Positions 10,738 through 23,910 of a stretch of 64,000 nt of DNA are shown one piece after another. Location: NCBI GenBank assembly GCA_951799405.1, contig OX637353.1:2914001-2978000 (forward strand). Direction: 5' to 3'. The translations under genes were made by a program, and so were the position numbers. Within the stretch, counting starts at the first letter, position 1; every line of letters starts with the position of its first letter. The notes beneath the pieces are model-generated. The model ran no database searches and was not told the origin of the DNA. It saw nothing but the letters and a program-made list of their open reading frames with translations. Source of the stretch: Agapetus fuscipes (taxonomy: Eukaryota > Arthropoda > Insecta > Trichoptera > Glossosomatidae).

Positions 10738-13700
10738 ATTGAAATCCATTTTTATATGGCTTTTTTTTTATTTTTAATTTGCATGAAATAAAAGAAAATG
10801 TAAAAAAAACTTTTAAGTTTTGCCGCTAGATGTCAATATTGTTCCATACATTTTTAGTATGAACAAACAGATTAATTCCTAAAAGATTTCATACATTTGT
10901 AAACACACACGCGTAAGCTCGCCGCATTGCAGCATATATACAAAAATTAATTTGCTATAGAGCATGAATGTGTTTCATCTGCTGTGATGGCATTGATTTT
11001 GAAAATCGAAACTCGACGACGAATGACGACGACGAAGGGCAATATAATAAAGGACTTCTCTAAAACTTAGAAAGATATGGAAGATTATAAACATGTCCAC
11101 AAGCAAGGTAATTAACATGACGATATTCTTCGTAAGCCGTATTGTGATATTTTCAAAGCATCCATCTGCAATATTCGGGTATCGATGGAATTACCATAAA
11201 CACCCGACTCAGGATGCCGATTTATAGGGAGACATATCGATTTGCCAGGACCTCCTATTCCCAAAACCGGCAATCTATCTGCCGTATAATTTTGCCCTCA
11301 TTAACATATTTTGGAAATATCTGCCAATGAGAGCTTTTTGGGCGTTTTATTATTACATGGACCAAATAATATGGAAATATGTTTTTCATGTAAATACGTA
11401 GTTTTTGAAAAACTTTTTCAAGGAAATTGACAGACAAATAGGTAGGTACATACGTTATCGTATAAATTATATCTTTAATACCTACTGAAATATATTGTAT
11501 AAGTTTGCACAGAGATAAGCTTATCTAACAAAAGACCCCAACTAAAATTCCATGTACAAAAAAATGTGACGTTAAACCGCCGGGATAAAAGTTGAAAGAT
11601 AAACTATGTTACTTTCTATGGTTGCTAAAGACCCTTATATCATAGACCTGTGAGGTCATCTCGCCGAGAAAAATTCTAAAGTCTTTTTTTTCTGAGCTCA
11701 TCATTGATGCAAAATGCTTCGTTCAAATATGTACAAAAGTCATCTACGTTTTTTAAAGTCTTTGGTATGCACTCATTAAGAAATACAGGAGCGATGCGGC
11801 AATAGTAACATTACGAAGAACGAAACAAGGAAAATCTATGAACAAAAGAAATGTCTCCAGCTAGAGAGTTTTTGAAAATTCCTACTTCTCTTCTTACCGA
11901 TACAATGCCCTCATTGTAACGAAAGCGAAAATTCAAAAAAACATTTTTTTCTCTTGGTCAATAGGTTAGTTCATACCAAGCTGACTCACATAATGTAAAA
12001 GGGAACTTTTTACCTATAACACCCCTGGTTTCTTTATTAGATCATGAAAAAAACGTTTTAAAAAATCATCGAGAACGTGCAGGTTTTTTTGACTCATTTT
12101 TTGTACATACATTTAGGTATAAAGTCAGTTTTCCACCTGCATACGAACTAAATTATTATCTTATGGCCATAAAAATGTCGTGGTCTTGACTATTGTTCGG
12201 AATTCAAATTGACCAATGGAACGAATCTGGAATTAATGAGTTGCCAGTAGAAAAAAAAACTTTTTATTTAAAAGGTATAAATAAATATATACTTGCCATA
12301 AATTATTTTGTATTTGCGTTGTCAAAAATACAAATAATAGTATGTATTGACCGAGAAGATCATGTCGGGAATAGGAAATTCTTACTAGTGAGTACCTACT
12401 AGAGAGTAAAAAGGTTGAAATAAATTAATATCAGAAATAAAATCGAAAAAATATGTTATTTGGTCGTACATTTATGGAATATTGTTTTTTTATTGATTGA
12501 AACTTACGTAACACATACTTTGTATTTTCCAAGTTTAGTCTTAAACAATTACCTATTATATTTACCATATTTTATGAGATTAGTTTTGCAATTTGTATAA
12601 TCTAACGGCTAATAAATACTGCGGTCGTGTAACCCTTATAGGAGATGCAAGGCAGGGGAGCAAATTAAAGGCCCGCGGTCTAGATTAATGGGAAGAGACC
12701 GCTCTTGGACCGCGACCACGGCTTCATTTCATCTGAATTAACCCCCAGCCATCGCACGGTTTAACAGATTTAACTCGATTAACTTTGAGTTAATCGAAAT
12801 TGCTTTTCGGATAAATGATCGTAGGCGGTGGATAAATGTCACTAAGAAATTAAAATAATCGACACATATCCTATAGACAAAAAATAATGTGATGGCTAAT
12901 ATGCTAGTTGATTGTAAGGTATAGGCACATGGGTATAGGTAAGGCTTAAATTAGACGGTTGCTAGGTAGAAGGCAAACCAATTTTTCGTTTTTTTGCTTA
13001 AGGTTATACGAGAGCTTAAGAAGATTATTAATATCGGGACTAAAGAACCTCTTTAATTGTTTTATGAAACTAAAATCGTAATTTTATGTCAAATAACTTT
13101 GACTCATCAAGATTAGATGGCGTTACTCCCCAGCGTTTTAGTTTTTATAAACTTTTGGAAAAACGCTATGGTTGTGTAAACGCTTTTAGAATTCACCGGT
13201 AGGGCTTAGAAACTTTTCTTAGCCATTTTGTGTTTCTTTTTCATAATACATCAAAAAAATCCTGACTTTAATTAAAAGCAATAAGTTGTACATTTTTAAA
13301 ATAAAAGTATTTACTTTATTTCGAAATAAATTAATTTATTATTTGTTACACATTTCATTTTTCACAAAATTGTATAGAAAGTAACACAACGCTCCTTGAG
13401 AGCGTTTTACTTTTTATATAATTAATTGTGAATCTTCAGATAAAAGATTCAGCACACATAATAGTGTTGTACACAAACTTTAACAATTTATTTCATCTTG
13501 AATACAAACACGGATTTGTGTGCAGAGCATTATTTTTATTTACCAGTGCGACGTTCTGCTGTTCTGCCCTGCTTACCAAAAAGGAAGTATCTGCAAAATA
13601 TTTGTTTTGAGATAATCTACTTCAAACTTGAGTTTGTTGGGCTAACTTATTTAAATTTAAAGATTTCAGTTTCAATTTTTTACCATGGTTTTTGTGAGTG

Positions 13701-13934
13701 ACCTTTTACGTATAACTATTAAAAAATATGAAAATAAATTAAAAATTCATAAAATTATAACACTTACTGCTTTTTGGTTATAAGAAAAACTAAGCATAAA
13801 AGCAGTAAGTGACAGATACTACTTTTTTTCTTAGCAAATGTACAATTAAAGAGGCAGTAAGTGCTTTATTTCTGCTTAAAGTGATTTTTATAGCAATGAA
13901 ACAAAGCAGGTTAACTTAAATAATTTACTTATCT
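10738..13934. other. AT-rich intron, little structure
   Basis: A degenerate tail repeat can be traced at about 11955-12035 (CAATAGGTTAGTTCATACC and ACACCCCTGGTTTC). An inverted pair at about 13765-13812 (CACTTACTGCTTTT and AAAAGCAGTAAGTG) could be a small MITE. I see no exon. Confidence 0.4.
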
Positions 13935-14545
13935 AATCTAAGCTGCAGAGATTTTTATCAATTCTAATCTAATCTAATGTAAGTTGCAAAGATATGTTAC
14001 ATTGGAGATTCACATTACATGCATTCTCACAACCAGACACGTACAAGTTTGCGCTTGCACATGCCTCATGTGAATCTACAACATAAAAACCAAATCTCAA
14101 ATGGACATACACCCTGCAACTCTTGCCGTCCTTCCCTGAGACAGGGGTGATATTGGCAAATTGAACCATTTTTACAGCATGGGTGGTCAGCCGCATACCA
14201 ACCTATAAGTCAAGGAACATACACGACAATTTAAATCAATAAATAATCATTTCTATGGACATCAAAACTAAAACAAATTCCAATTTTATAAACCCAAGCC
14301 GCCAACATTACAGATCAACCGCCATTTCTATCTTTCCTTACATACTTCTTTCATTTCCTCTAGTCTTTGGTAAAGGTTTATGAATTTTTCATCTCAGCGA
14401 AGAGCAAATTTGAAAATATAAATGGTATATTTTTTGTGCTCCGCCGGGATTCGAACCCACGCCCTTCCATTCTTGCCACATATACTTTCTTCGTCAGTCT
14501 TTCCTCATTCATTCTCTCCATATGCTCAAACCATCGAGTATGTAG
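13935..14545 (-). mobile_element. RTE-like LINE, 3' fragment with ORF end and tail
   Basis: Minus-strand order is: ORF piece encoding an ERMNEERLTKKVYVA-like stretch (about 14545-14475), a short insert with a B-box-like GATTCGAACCC (14446), the ORF end at about 14370-14300, then the tail repeat (14213-13935) ending in (TTAGA)n. This copy links the tail repeat to the LINE coding sequence. Confidence 0.75.
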
Positions 14546-15498
14546 TAGTTATGTAATATTATATAGAAAGAAGTACTTAAGCAAAATATTTTTTTTTTTG
14601 AGATACGAGGTTTTGAAAGTAAGGCGACGATATTCTGACACCGCGAAATAATTTATGTTTTGCCAATGAATCTTTCTAGTGGAATACCTGTATATACGTA
14701 TGTTACTAAACCACAGCCACTCGTGCATTTCCGTCGATATACGAAGATATACGAGTATACCCGAAGTGTAAAATTCTCGTAACTATAGGAAATAGACCGC
14801 ATGCGAAAAATGTATCGAATCTTAAACAGCATCTCGAGCTGGCGTTTTGGTTTTCATGCATTTTTGTAACTGTTTGGTCCAGTTTTAACGTAAACGCTTG
14901 AACTCCGTTACACCTAAATTTCGGACTCTTTTTTTTATGCATTTTTTGGTCAAAAACGGAGGAGATATTATATTTAAAGGCAGTTCACGAATCCGCCACA
15001 GTTTATCCGTGGCGCCAAAGACTGGATCATTTTTTGTATGAAAATCTTTCTTTTTCCATTATTAATTATAAATAAGGGGAGAAAAAATAAAACAAGTAAT
15101 GCATTGAAAACATAAAAAATATCACTTCAAATCCTAAAAGGAAAATAAACCATTAAAAGACGAATTTAGCTACAATATCGTATGCAAAATTTGGGTACTT
15201 TTTAAATAATCATAAAAAATCAATGAAAAGTAAAAAAAAACAACTAACAAGTAGAAAAAATAAAACTAATCAAAATGAATGTTTTGAAATAAAAAAAAGT
15301 TAGGATTTATTCATAAGAACAGTGGAAATCTCCATTTAAGGTATCTCCGTAAATAAAATTATTTTGAATTGGTATTTTATGGAAAAAAATACCTTATTTT
15401 ATGTGTTAATTTAAACTGGAGAAAAAATACTGCCTTACCATTCAAAATATGGGTTATTTCGGTCATCAAAGTTGGGCGCGCTGACCTCTCAATCACCC
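14546..15498. other. AT-rich intronic stretch
   Basis: I see no coding or repeat structure I can support. There are several A-rich runs at 15080-15300. Confidence 0.35.
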
Positions 15499-15502
15499 TT
15501 AA

Positions 15503-17061
15503 CCCTTAACTTGGCAGAGGCAAAAATTCTTATTTTTTTAGTTTTTTTTATAAAATTTGTCTATAAAAAAAATCAAAGATTTCGGGAAAAATAGTTTTAA
15601 AAATCCTAGATTTTCACTTTTCTGGAAATCGCATGTATCTAATAGGATACATTGCCAAGCTCCTGGAGAACCACTCGCGCTGTTTTATGTATACAATAGG
15701 ATACACTGCCAGGCGACCAGAGATATAGTTCAAAATAAATTTTATGTATATATTATAAAAGGGTTCATTTATTGCGACTTAATTTATTATAAATCAATGA
15801 TAAATATAATATTACAAATGATATGAAAGAAATACAACATTTTTTAAGTTTATTTTTACACCAAAAAATCTAAGTTACAAAAAATCAATTGACCGAAAAG
15901 TATCTTGACCACCATAAACTAAAAAGTCAAGGATAAGACCTGATACTCCGTTTTTATAATCTTGAATGAGTTGATACGGGTGTCGTTAAATTTTGAGAAA
16001 TGGAAGCTGATACAGATGTAAATTATGATAAGGATGGCAAGGCACTGTAACTGCTAATTGCAGCACTTGGGCTCGGATAAACCCGTGTAATGATGGGAGT
16101 TAATTGATTGGTGCAGTAGGTATCATTGATTTTTTCATCAGTGTCAGAATTTAAAATATTCATTGTTTCCAAGGAGGAATTCAAGGAAGGAGCTGAGCTT
16201 GTAGACGGTGATAGAGAACGAAGCTCATCTTCGTCTGTGGATTCATCACTCATATATTATGATGATGCTTGCATGCGAGGAACTAAGCTCTATATTTTTT
16301 CTATTTGTGTATGTGGTTTACTTTCCAAGAAAGAAAGCATGCCATTGTGTCAACAAAGAAACATAAAAATAAAATAATAAAGACTAGTTCTATAGAGCAT
16401 TACCCCAAAATATACTAGGAAAAGGGGAATAATAAATTACGTATTCTTAAAAATAAGAAGTACAACACTAAGCAAATAAACGATCAAGATAAGACAAACC
16501 ATTCAGTATTATTACAAAACACCAAAATTCCATTTTTTCTGGAAATAATGCAAAAACTTGTTTTCTCAGAACTGGGCATTTTTGCTTTTGTATGAAATGC
16601 ATACAAACAGTCCTTCTCCCAGCGCTTGGCAGCGTATCTAATAATATACATCGCCCGGCAACACTACTTCTCTAGTCCCTTAGCAATGTATCCTATTGGA
16701 TACAGCGGAATAAACATTGGAATAACAGATTATTGGACCAATAAAAAATAAATTTTACTATACATGTTGGAACATTAATTATTTGAGACTATAAAAATAT
16801 TTTTTAATTTAAATTTAATACAACATTTGAAAAAAATAAGTAAAAGTTACTGGAGCGCCTGCGCCACCCTTTGACCTCGTTGCCATCTTGTTTGAAAAAA
16901 ACCCAAAAAGGCTTTTTACAGACGGTTCATTATTTTTTACCATAAACAATACAACCTAAAGAAGAAGATCCAAATATTTTTAAATATTTAATATTTGTAG
17001 TCTTGGTCACAGATTTAAATAAAAACGATGTATCTAATAAGATACGTTGCCAAGTTAAGGG
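15503..17061. mobile_element. piggyBac-like transposon, internally deleted
   Basis: The inverted ends begin CCCTTAACTTGGCA at 15503 and TGCCAAGTTAAGGG at 17048-17061. TTAA lies directly outside both (15499-15502 and 17062-17065), the piggyBac target duplication. Subterminal sites of the form GTATCTAATAGGATAC followed by TTGCCA recur near 15632, 15692, 16632, 16687 and 17029. The only coding trace is the transposase-like N-terminus at 16023-16253. At 1.56 kb it cannot encode a full transposase of about 600 residues. Confidence 0.85.
16023..16253 (-). pseudogene. piggyBac-like transposase N-terminal remnant
   Basis: 76 codons start MSDESTDEDELRS, then Ser-rich sequence, and stop at 16023. Acidic, Ser-rich N-termini are usual in piggyBac transposases, and the frame lies inside an element with piggyBac ends. 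The DDD catalytic domain is missing, so it is non-functional. The call rests on context more than on sequence. Confidence 0.5.
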
Positions 17062-17065
17062 TTAA

Positions 17066-17675
17066 GATCCTATTGTCAGCAGGCCGTCACAGGGCCGAGA
17101 GAAGTTTGGAATATTCTGACTCCATTTTTGACTCTGCAATTACATTGTTCCTTCAAAATTTGTAGTTACAAATTTTCATGGTTAAGGTACTTACAAATTA
17201 AATACAAATATTCTACGCTGGTAATAATAAGAGTACCACGTCATTACAAATTCTATTGGCCAATTACTAAAATTTAGAACAGTACCTACTTATGTGAGAC
17301 GCACGTTCATATTTTTTATGGCTTAATAATTTAAGAAGATATTTTAATTTATACCTACCTCCTAAAAAATATGTATGCGTATTTTCTACGCTGGCAATAA
17401 TTAATTCCTGACAATTTCTATAGTTCCGTTTGAAATTCGGACAGTTCCATAAATGCAGTACCTCGTAAGTTCTTCCTTACTCTGTAGACAATTCAAATAG
17501 TTAATATGTATTGCAAGCATAAAAAACAGATTTATAATCTACTTTAATATATTATATTTTTATACGAGCAATGACCGCATCAATTTACAGTGTGTTTTAT
17601 AGGTTACTTTAAATATAGAACCATCGTTTATTTATGCCGAAAATATTGTCAATAATTTTGTTTTTGTAGTGTACA
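17066..17675. other. Intronic stretch with a diverged direct repeat
   Basis: TTCTACGCTGGTAATAA (about 17212) and TTCTACGCTGGCAATAA (about 17386) head two diverged repeats about 175 bases apart. Nothing else is recognisable. Confidence 0.3.
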
Positions 17676-17683
17676 CCTATACG

Positions 17684-17950
17684 TCAGCGGTCAGGGGTGC
17701 CCATACTTTTTCTTGAGGAGATCGATTTAGCAAAAATTTATGAATAGGAGATCGACATTTTAACTGTTTAGCCCAACAAATATAACTCATAATGTATAAA
17801 TATTTATAAAGAAAAAAAATAGCATAAATAAAATTACATTGAGTGCAAAATGTCAAATCAGTTTTAAGGTCGATGATCACTGAAATTTTAGCTATCCTCG
17901 AGCATCCCGTGATCGATCAGTCGATCGCGATCGACCGTATGGGCACCTCT
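17684..17950. mobile_element. Small non-autonomous hAT element
   Basis: CAGGGGTGCCCATAC near the left end and GTATGGGCACCTCT at the right are inverted. The 8-base direct repeat CCTATACG flanks the unit (17676-17683 and 17951-17958), the normal hAT duplication length. The interior has a palindromic GATCGATCAGTCGATCGCGATC patch near the right end and no gene. Confidence 0.75.
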
Positions 17951-18299
17951 CCTATACGTATACCAAATTCATATTTATCTTTGAATGTATTAATTTATTC
18001 TCACAATGGACTTGGAGCAAATACCATAGACAACAAAATTTTGACGTCGCACGAGTAACTAAGGAAAAGGCAAATAATATTTTTGTATCTGTTCCTAAGG
18101 ACCGTAGTCTCATAGAAGTGTTATGTTTGCCCTTTGAGAAAAAAATTTAACATTTTGCCGTGATAAAATAAGATAACAACATTTTTGTTTTACAGTCCTC
18201 GTTGACATTTGCCTGGTAATTGATTATAGACCTTGCTGATTTAAGACGTCAGCCATTTTGTACGTCAAACCGCTCTAATTCTCTTATAATGACTGATGT

Positions 18300-18545
18300 T
18301 CTAATCTAATCTAATCTAAGCTGCAAAGATATTTATCATTTAAGATTTATATTAAATGCATTCCCACAAGCAGACATGTATAATTTCGCGCTAACACATG
18401 CCGCATGTGGACCTACAATATAAAAACTCAATCTCAAATGAACATAATCCCTGCAACTCTTGCCGTCCTTCCCTGAAACAGGGGTGACATTGGCAAAGTG
18501 AACCATTTTTTACAGTATGGGTGGTCAGCCGCATACCAACCTAAA
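18300..18545 (-). mobile_element. RTE-tail repeat, stand-alone copy
   Basis: The tail (TTAGA)n lies at the left. The head is slightly altered (AACATTTAGGTTGGTATGCGG). It carries the CCCTGTTTCAGGG hairpin and the CACATGCGGCATGTG palindrome. Confidence 0.8.
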
Positions 18546-19912
18546 TGTTAATAAGGATAAACTTGTACCACAATACAGTTAAAAAGTAACAAAACCATAA
18601 GATAAAATAAACATGGCGCTAAGGCTCTCATGTGTAAGGAGCCAGCATAAACAAGCGGTTGTCCTAGACTGGCAGTGATGGTCAAACTGTGGGCCACAAA
18701 CATGAAAATAATGATACAATCTTTAATGAAACAACGAGAGATCTGGGAACAGTTGAGGTTCACTTTCCATGTGGATAGGTACATAAACGCACAAGAACGT
18801 ATAGGAATACAAAGTACAGATCTTTGTACCTACTCCTCAATAATAATAAAAAACACACACAAATAAATATGAACTGTGCTACTATAGCACTTTTAAACTT
18901 TTTGTTTTTTTAAACAATATCGTACTTTTCTATTTTGTTAAGCTTAGGTAATTAGTCTCTCATCAACCATTACTTGAGAAAACTAAATGAAGAAGGAACC
19001 TTCGTTACAGATAGTCAAGTAATTGCAGATTTGACATTTTGAATGAGTGACATCTTGTCAAATTAAACGGTAATGACTAAAGCAAAGAAAGGTTTTCTAT
19101 TAAATATGTAAAAATGTACTCGGAAACGTGGTCAAATATATAGGTTCCCACATACCTCTGATTCTGAATTTCAAAAGTGTGAAAAGTGGTTTATACGTGC
19201 CATACCGTTAATATTGAAACTCAAAAAAAAAATCAACCGGTGTGCCATGAAATAAAATAAAAAAGTTAGTTAATCAGTGGTTCTTTGGGCGCTGTTATCC
19301 GTGCGCGAGGTGGGGCCTAGTTATTTCCCTTACGGATAATGGTCGGAAGGTCAAGAACTACCATCAATTCCCTCAACTGTCAAAACCAACTGTCCGCGCG
19401 GAATTGGACTGGAGAGCTACTAGATAAATAATACTGTTCCAGGCTTCCACTAGCCGCCGACTAGCGCAGCCACTCGCCTGGCTTCTACAGTCCACACTGT
19501 ACTAATCTCTACTGGTCAGATGATACTCAAGAAGCTAGTATCTTGTACACACTGATATAGTGTACAACTTTCTTTTCCTTATGACCACCAGATCATCCAT
19601 ATTGCGCTTACATCAACGCAAATACCTAACGTTTTGTCCTTATATTGTAAAACAACTCAATCACAGACACCTGACCTTATTAACATGTAATTCTCTCCAT
19701 CGGTGTAAGAGTTATACTTTCATTAGCATGCTTCAATGTGAGATAAACTATCACAAGTATTATATTTAATGATTTTTTTTACAGGAATAATAAAAAAAAC
19801 CTTAGCAAAATTATATAAGTGCGTGTTTTTTTCACGTCTTGATTTTTTTGAGTCATATTTAATCTGAAAAATGGGATCATTTTTACAACGGTGAAACGTG
19901 ATCAGGCCGCAA
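18546..19912. other. Intronic stretch without recognised features
   Basis: I see no exon, repeat or RNA gene I can support. Confidence 0.35.
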
Positions 19913-20445
19913 TAATCTAAATCTAAGCTGCAAAGATATGTATCATTTGAGATTCATATTAAATGCATTCCCACAAGCAGATACCTACGCATAATTTCGC
20001 GCTTACACATGCCGCATGTGTAAGCGCGACAATATAAAAAACCCAATCTCAAATGAACATAAGCGCAACTCTTGCCGACCTTCCCTGATACAGGGGCGAC
20101 ATGGGCAAAGTGAACCATTTTTTACAGTATGGGTGGTCAGCCTCATACTAACCTGTCAGTCAAGGAATACAAGCAATTAAATACATTCAAATATATAAAA
20201 AAAAATAAACACTAAACAATTAAACAGTAAAAAATTCAAACCTACGAAAAATATTCTTTAAAAAAAAAAAAAATTTAAAAGCCTCAGCTTTATCCGCCGG
20301 CATTACAGATCAACCGCCATTTCTTTCGGTCCTTGCATACTTCTTTCATTTCATCCAGAGTCATAACCTTTTTCATACAAGCTCTCCTTTTATTATGACT
20401 CTGGATATCCCATTCATTTGCTATTTCGAAATTTTGGATTTCATA
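19913..20445 (-). mobile_element. RTE-like LINE, 5'-truncated copy
   Basis: The ORF end (EIANEWDIQSHNKRRACMK through KWRLICNAGG, about 20440-20290) is followed by an A-rich linker and the tail repeat (20167-19913). Confidence 0.85.
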
Positions 20446-22317
20446 AATTAAAATGCCTTGGATGTACTCGTATATTAAACAGAGGATATCCAGGGCTTTG
20501 ATGTGTTTTGATTGAATATAGATTCCGTGAAGATAAACTCGTGTCAATCAGGCAAAAAGTCCAGACATATTATTTTGCGGTCTGGCGCTAGAGGCTTCTA
20601 AGTCTGGAGACGCGCAGACTAGACCTGTCTATGTCGTGCTTATAAATCGTCAATTTAAACTTGTGGACAAACTATTTATAAAGCCTATCTACTATTTTAT
20701 TACAACTATCAAAGCGATACTTCAACACCAAGATTATGTGTCTGGATTTTAAAATCAAGGCTTTTTCTTGCTAGTACATACAATATATTTCAAATTGTCA
20801 AAGTAGCATCCAGGTTGTTTTACAAATAAATAACATTTGAAAACAAATTTTAGATATTTACTTATTCCTTAAAATGCATCCATAATCATCATGTAAAGCA
20901 CTCTCTTTTTTTCAATTGTAACTAACTTCAGTCTTCAGTATTGAATAGTTTAATTTTTTTCAGCTTCATGCAATAGTTTTTAAAATAAGCTCCACTTTTT
21001 TCATCCATCGTTTCAAACCAATTACATGCATAATATGGGATCTAGTGTAATTTTCAGCTTTTGAAAGCATTTCATTCAAACAATGCTCTCACTATAAATG
21101 TGGAATCCAGAAGGTAAAATGTTTAATCCCCTTTGCAGGCGATCACTCATGTAAGACATTTTTGTCCGAATATCTGTGAGTAGCATTCAAGGGCAATGAT
21201 CCTGCGAGGAAACATGAGTGGCATGCGAAAATGTTACGTATGTAGGATCATGTAAGATTTCAGGGACTTGCATTCATACAGCATCTCAAAAATGTCACGC
21301 GAGAATGCTAGATTTGTATGATCGTCTAAACTACGAGTATAGGGGTATAATATGCGAGTCAGGACAATAATCGAATTGTATCCAAAACGGTGAATTCGAA
21401 AATTTCGAATACGAAAATTTAATGACTCTTCGCTTTGTTACGAAAATTCTTTCACTTCCCAATAAATGACATCAAACTATTCGCTACCGCTATTTCGTTC
21501 AATACAGAACGTTCAATTCAACAATGAGCATCTAAAAGCAGGGAAAATATTCAATGAATTCAAAATACGCCACAAAAGTTTAACGCATTTTTATTCAGCC
21601 GTGTTTTTTGTATTGTTCTACTTCAATTACTGAGCGCTTTTTTATTGCCTCTATTGTTTTATTTTTTACATGGATTGAGTATGCTGAACGAGGTTTATCC
21701 AGAAAGTAAGAGTACACCATATTTTTTCATACATTTTCTGTGGAAAGTTGAAAGCTTAGACAGCATCTAAGTCTTGCTTATGTTGACGCTGCCTAGACGT
21801 GATGACCGAGCTCGCGTAGAGCCCTTGAGGTGTAATTCACACAACAGCGACGCTTACAATTCTTCTTGTTTCTTTAGTGCCACTTTAATTAAAGATCAAC
21901 AATACCTTTACCACTAAAACATAGATAAGAGCTTTGCTAAAGCTTGAGGATCGGCATTCCAGCCTAAATATTCCCTTGGTATCTTGAGTCATTTGTCCTG
22001 TTTACATATAGTAGGTAATAAGGCAAAAAAAGTTGCAGTCAGCCTTACTGCAATTAGGTCTTTCTTGAGAATTGGCGCTTTCTGTAGCGACGACCAAGCT
22101 TTGCAGAGGGCTCTTGAGGTTTGATTCACCCAAAAACAGCCTATAAATAAATCATCAGAATACATATATTTTGAAGTAAATAACTTGGGTTTTCTGGATA
22201 TACCTCATGCATACATTGCATTTTTTGCATTAATTTAATTTTGTTTTGTTCACTTGCTGATCGATGATTTCCACTTGTTTTGTGCTTATTCTTGTTTGGC
22301 TTACTTTTGTTCCGCAG
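20446..22317. other. Intron before the last receptor exon
   Basis: Two short pieces at about 21795-21860 and 22085-22140 carry GAGCCCTTGAGGTGTAATTCAC-like ends resembling the CR1/L2-like LINE terminus seen near 1350 and 52430. Otherwise I see nothing. Confidence 0.35.
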
Positions 22318-22404
22318 CGCTTCTCCTCCAGATACTACTCCAACTGCTCTCTGCACGGCATCCAGCAAGTCCGGCAGAACTCCTGCGAGCAGACCTACAT
22401 CTAG
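22318..22404 (+). CDS. Beta-adrenergic-like octopamine receptor, last coding exon and stop
   Basis: This exon follows a good acceptor (TTTGTTCCGCAG ending at 22317) and continues in phase 0 from the exon ending at 8903. It encodes 28 residues (RFSSRYYSNCSLHGIQQ..., ending NSCEQTYI) and stops at TAG 22402-22404. The ending CEQTYI and the CSLHG motif are what I recall from C-termini of insect beta-type octopamine receptors. The exon is clearly richer in GC than its surroundings, as expected for conserved coding sequence in AT-rich DNA. The intron from 8904 to 22317 is 13.4 kb and carries most of the repeats listed between those points. The 3' untranslated region should follow directly. The opposite-strand open frame over the same bases is a shadow. 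Confidence 0.88.
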   Translation, partial: RFSSRYYSNCSLHGIQQVRQNSCEQTYI

Positions 22405-22691
22405 CGGTCCACTCCTTTCCTTCACTTCTCACTCCGCATCCACACATCCCACAACCTTCCTCTCAAAAATGTGTTATTTGCAGCATAAAAACACCAAGCT
22501 TTTTTCATAGGAAAGCATTATTTGTGTTGCTAAAATAACATTTTTGATTGAAAACCAGTTTCACTAATTTATTTTTATAAAACATATATTTGCATTTCAG
22601 TCGAAACAAGGGTTATCATAGAGTAATAATTGCATTAAGATAAGTCTGAAAAAATAATTACGTACATACCTAAATCCTCTTTCCAATGGAA

Positions 22692-22697
22692 AATAAA
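22692..22697 (+). promoter_or_regulatory. Candidate poly(A) signal of the octopamine receptor
   Basis: AATAAA lies 288 bases after the receptor stop codon. The hexamer is common in DNA this AT-rich, so it is only a candidate; several other A/T-rich hexamers lie nearby. Confidence 0.3.
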
Positions 22698-23910
22698 TCA
22701 TAATTAAGAAGAAAATATAATTTGTACTCTTTTTTAAAAACGATCTTTGCATTGAAAAACCTTACCTTGTCATTTTTTATTTTTAGAAATTCGCCAATTT
22801 TCCGTTTGGTTGAATCCTCATTAAAAAATCAAGTTAATTATTCACTGCCTTTTGTTTAATAAATCAATTAACATTATTGTTCATCGTTCATTCGATTTAT
22901 TTTGATTTTTGTTCGTTTAATTTGTAGCACACTGACGAAATCATTACCTTCTAATTTTTCTCCATTTCCTTCATTTTCCTCCAATCACAGCCAGACTCCT
23001 AAATAAAGGAGATTCAACTAACAATTGTTTCATGTCCACAAAGCGCAGGTTGGTGATTGGTGATTGGATTGGTGATCCCGAGCACTTCAGCACTCTTGTA
23101 TTTAATCTACCTAACACCTTTATTCAGAATAACTCTATACCTTGTGGCTCATTCGGACGAAGACAGTGTACAATGTTAGAGTGTAAGTATATTTACTTCG
23201 AGAAACGTACATTCAATTATTTCTTTCGCACATTAGAACCTTGTCTCCGGTAACTAATCCTGGACACTAGGCAACTTACGACTCGTATACTGTCTCCGTC
23301 CGTCCAAGGCATAACCATGTACTGTTTGACGTAAGAGCAACTCTATGCGTTCTGTAATTCACCTTTTGATCTTCCTTAGCCAAGTATTAGTATTGATACA
23401 CCCATAGCGTCACTTCAGTAATCTTTGTGAAATGGTTTTCATCACCCTGAACACTAGCAAATGCTGTGAGTACTATTATTACTGTTTGTGAATACGATTT
23501 GTTAATCTAAATATTTAATTTATTTGAAAAAAAAACTGATAAACCTGCACTCAGTGGCACAGTACTTAAATATGGATTTTTAACTTATTAATTTCATTCA
23601 AAGGCCCATTCAAAAATATCTCAACACTTATTTTAAATTCAATCAAATGATAATGCTCCTTTGATGGACGTAGTGCTCGAGTTTGGAAATATGTACGTTC
23701 TTGGAAGGTTGTGCATCTTCATGAGAGCTACACGTGTGTTAATGTTTAAGCTGTTTCCCAGATAGGACTGTGATTTTTCTTTATTGAGTCCGAGCACCCT
23801 GACTTTGTAATATTTTATTTTCCTAACCTTGTTTGAAACGATAAAACATTGGCATGTATTTCAAAATCCTTAGCATACATCAAAAAGTCTGTCTGTGTTG
23901 TTTCTCGGGC

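Noticed and set aside
13969..14196. Open frames such as MRLTTHAVKMVQF... recurring at 13969, 34395, 39344, 41440 and 51763
   Set aside because: They lie inside the tail repeat and keep only a chance frame through it. The same frame is broken in most other copies.
22141..22538. Three overlapping open frames over the receptor last exon
   Set aside because: They are shadows caused by the GC-rich coding exon 22318-22404. None matches a known protein.
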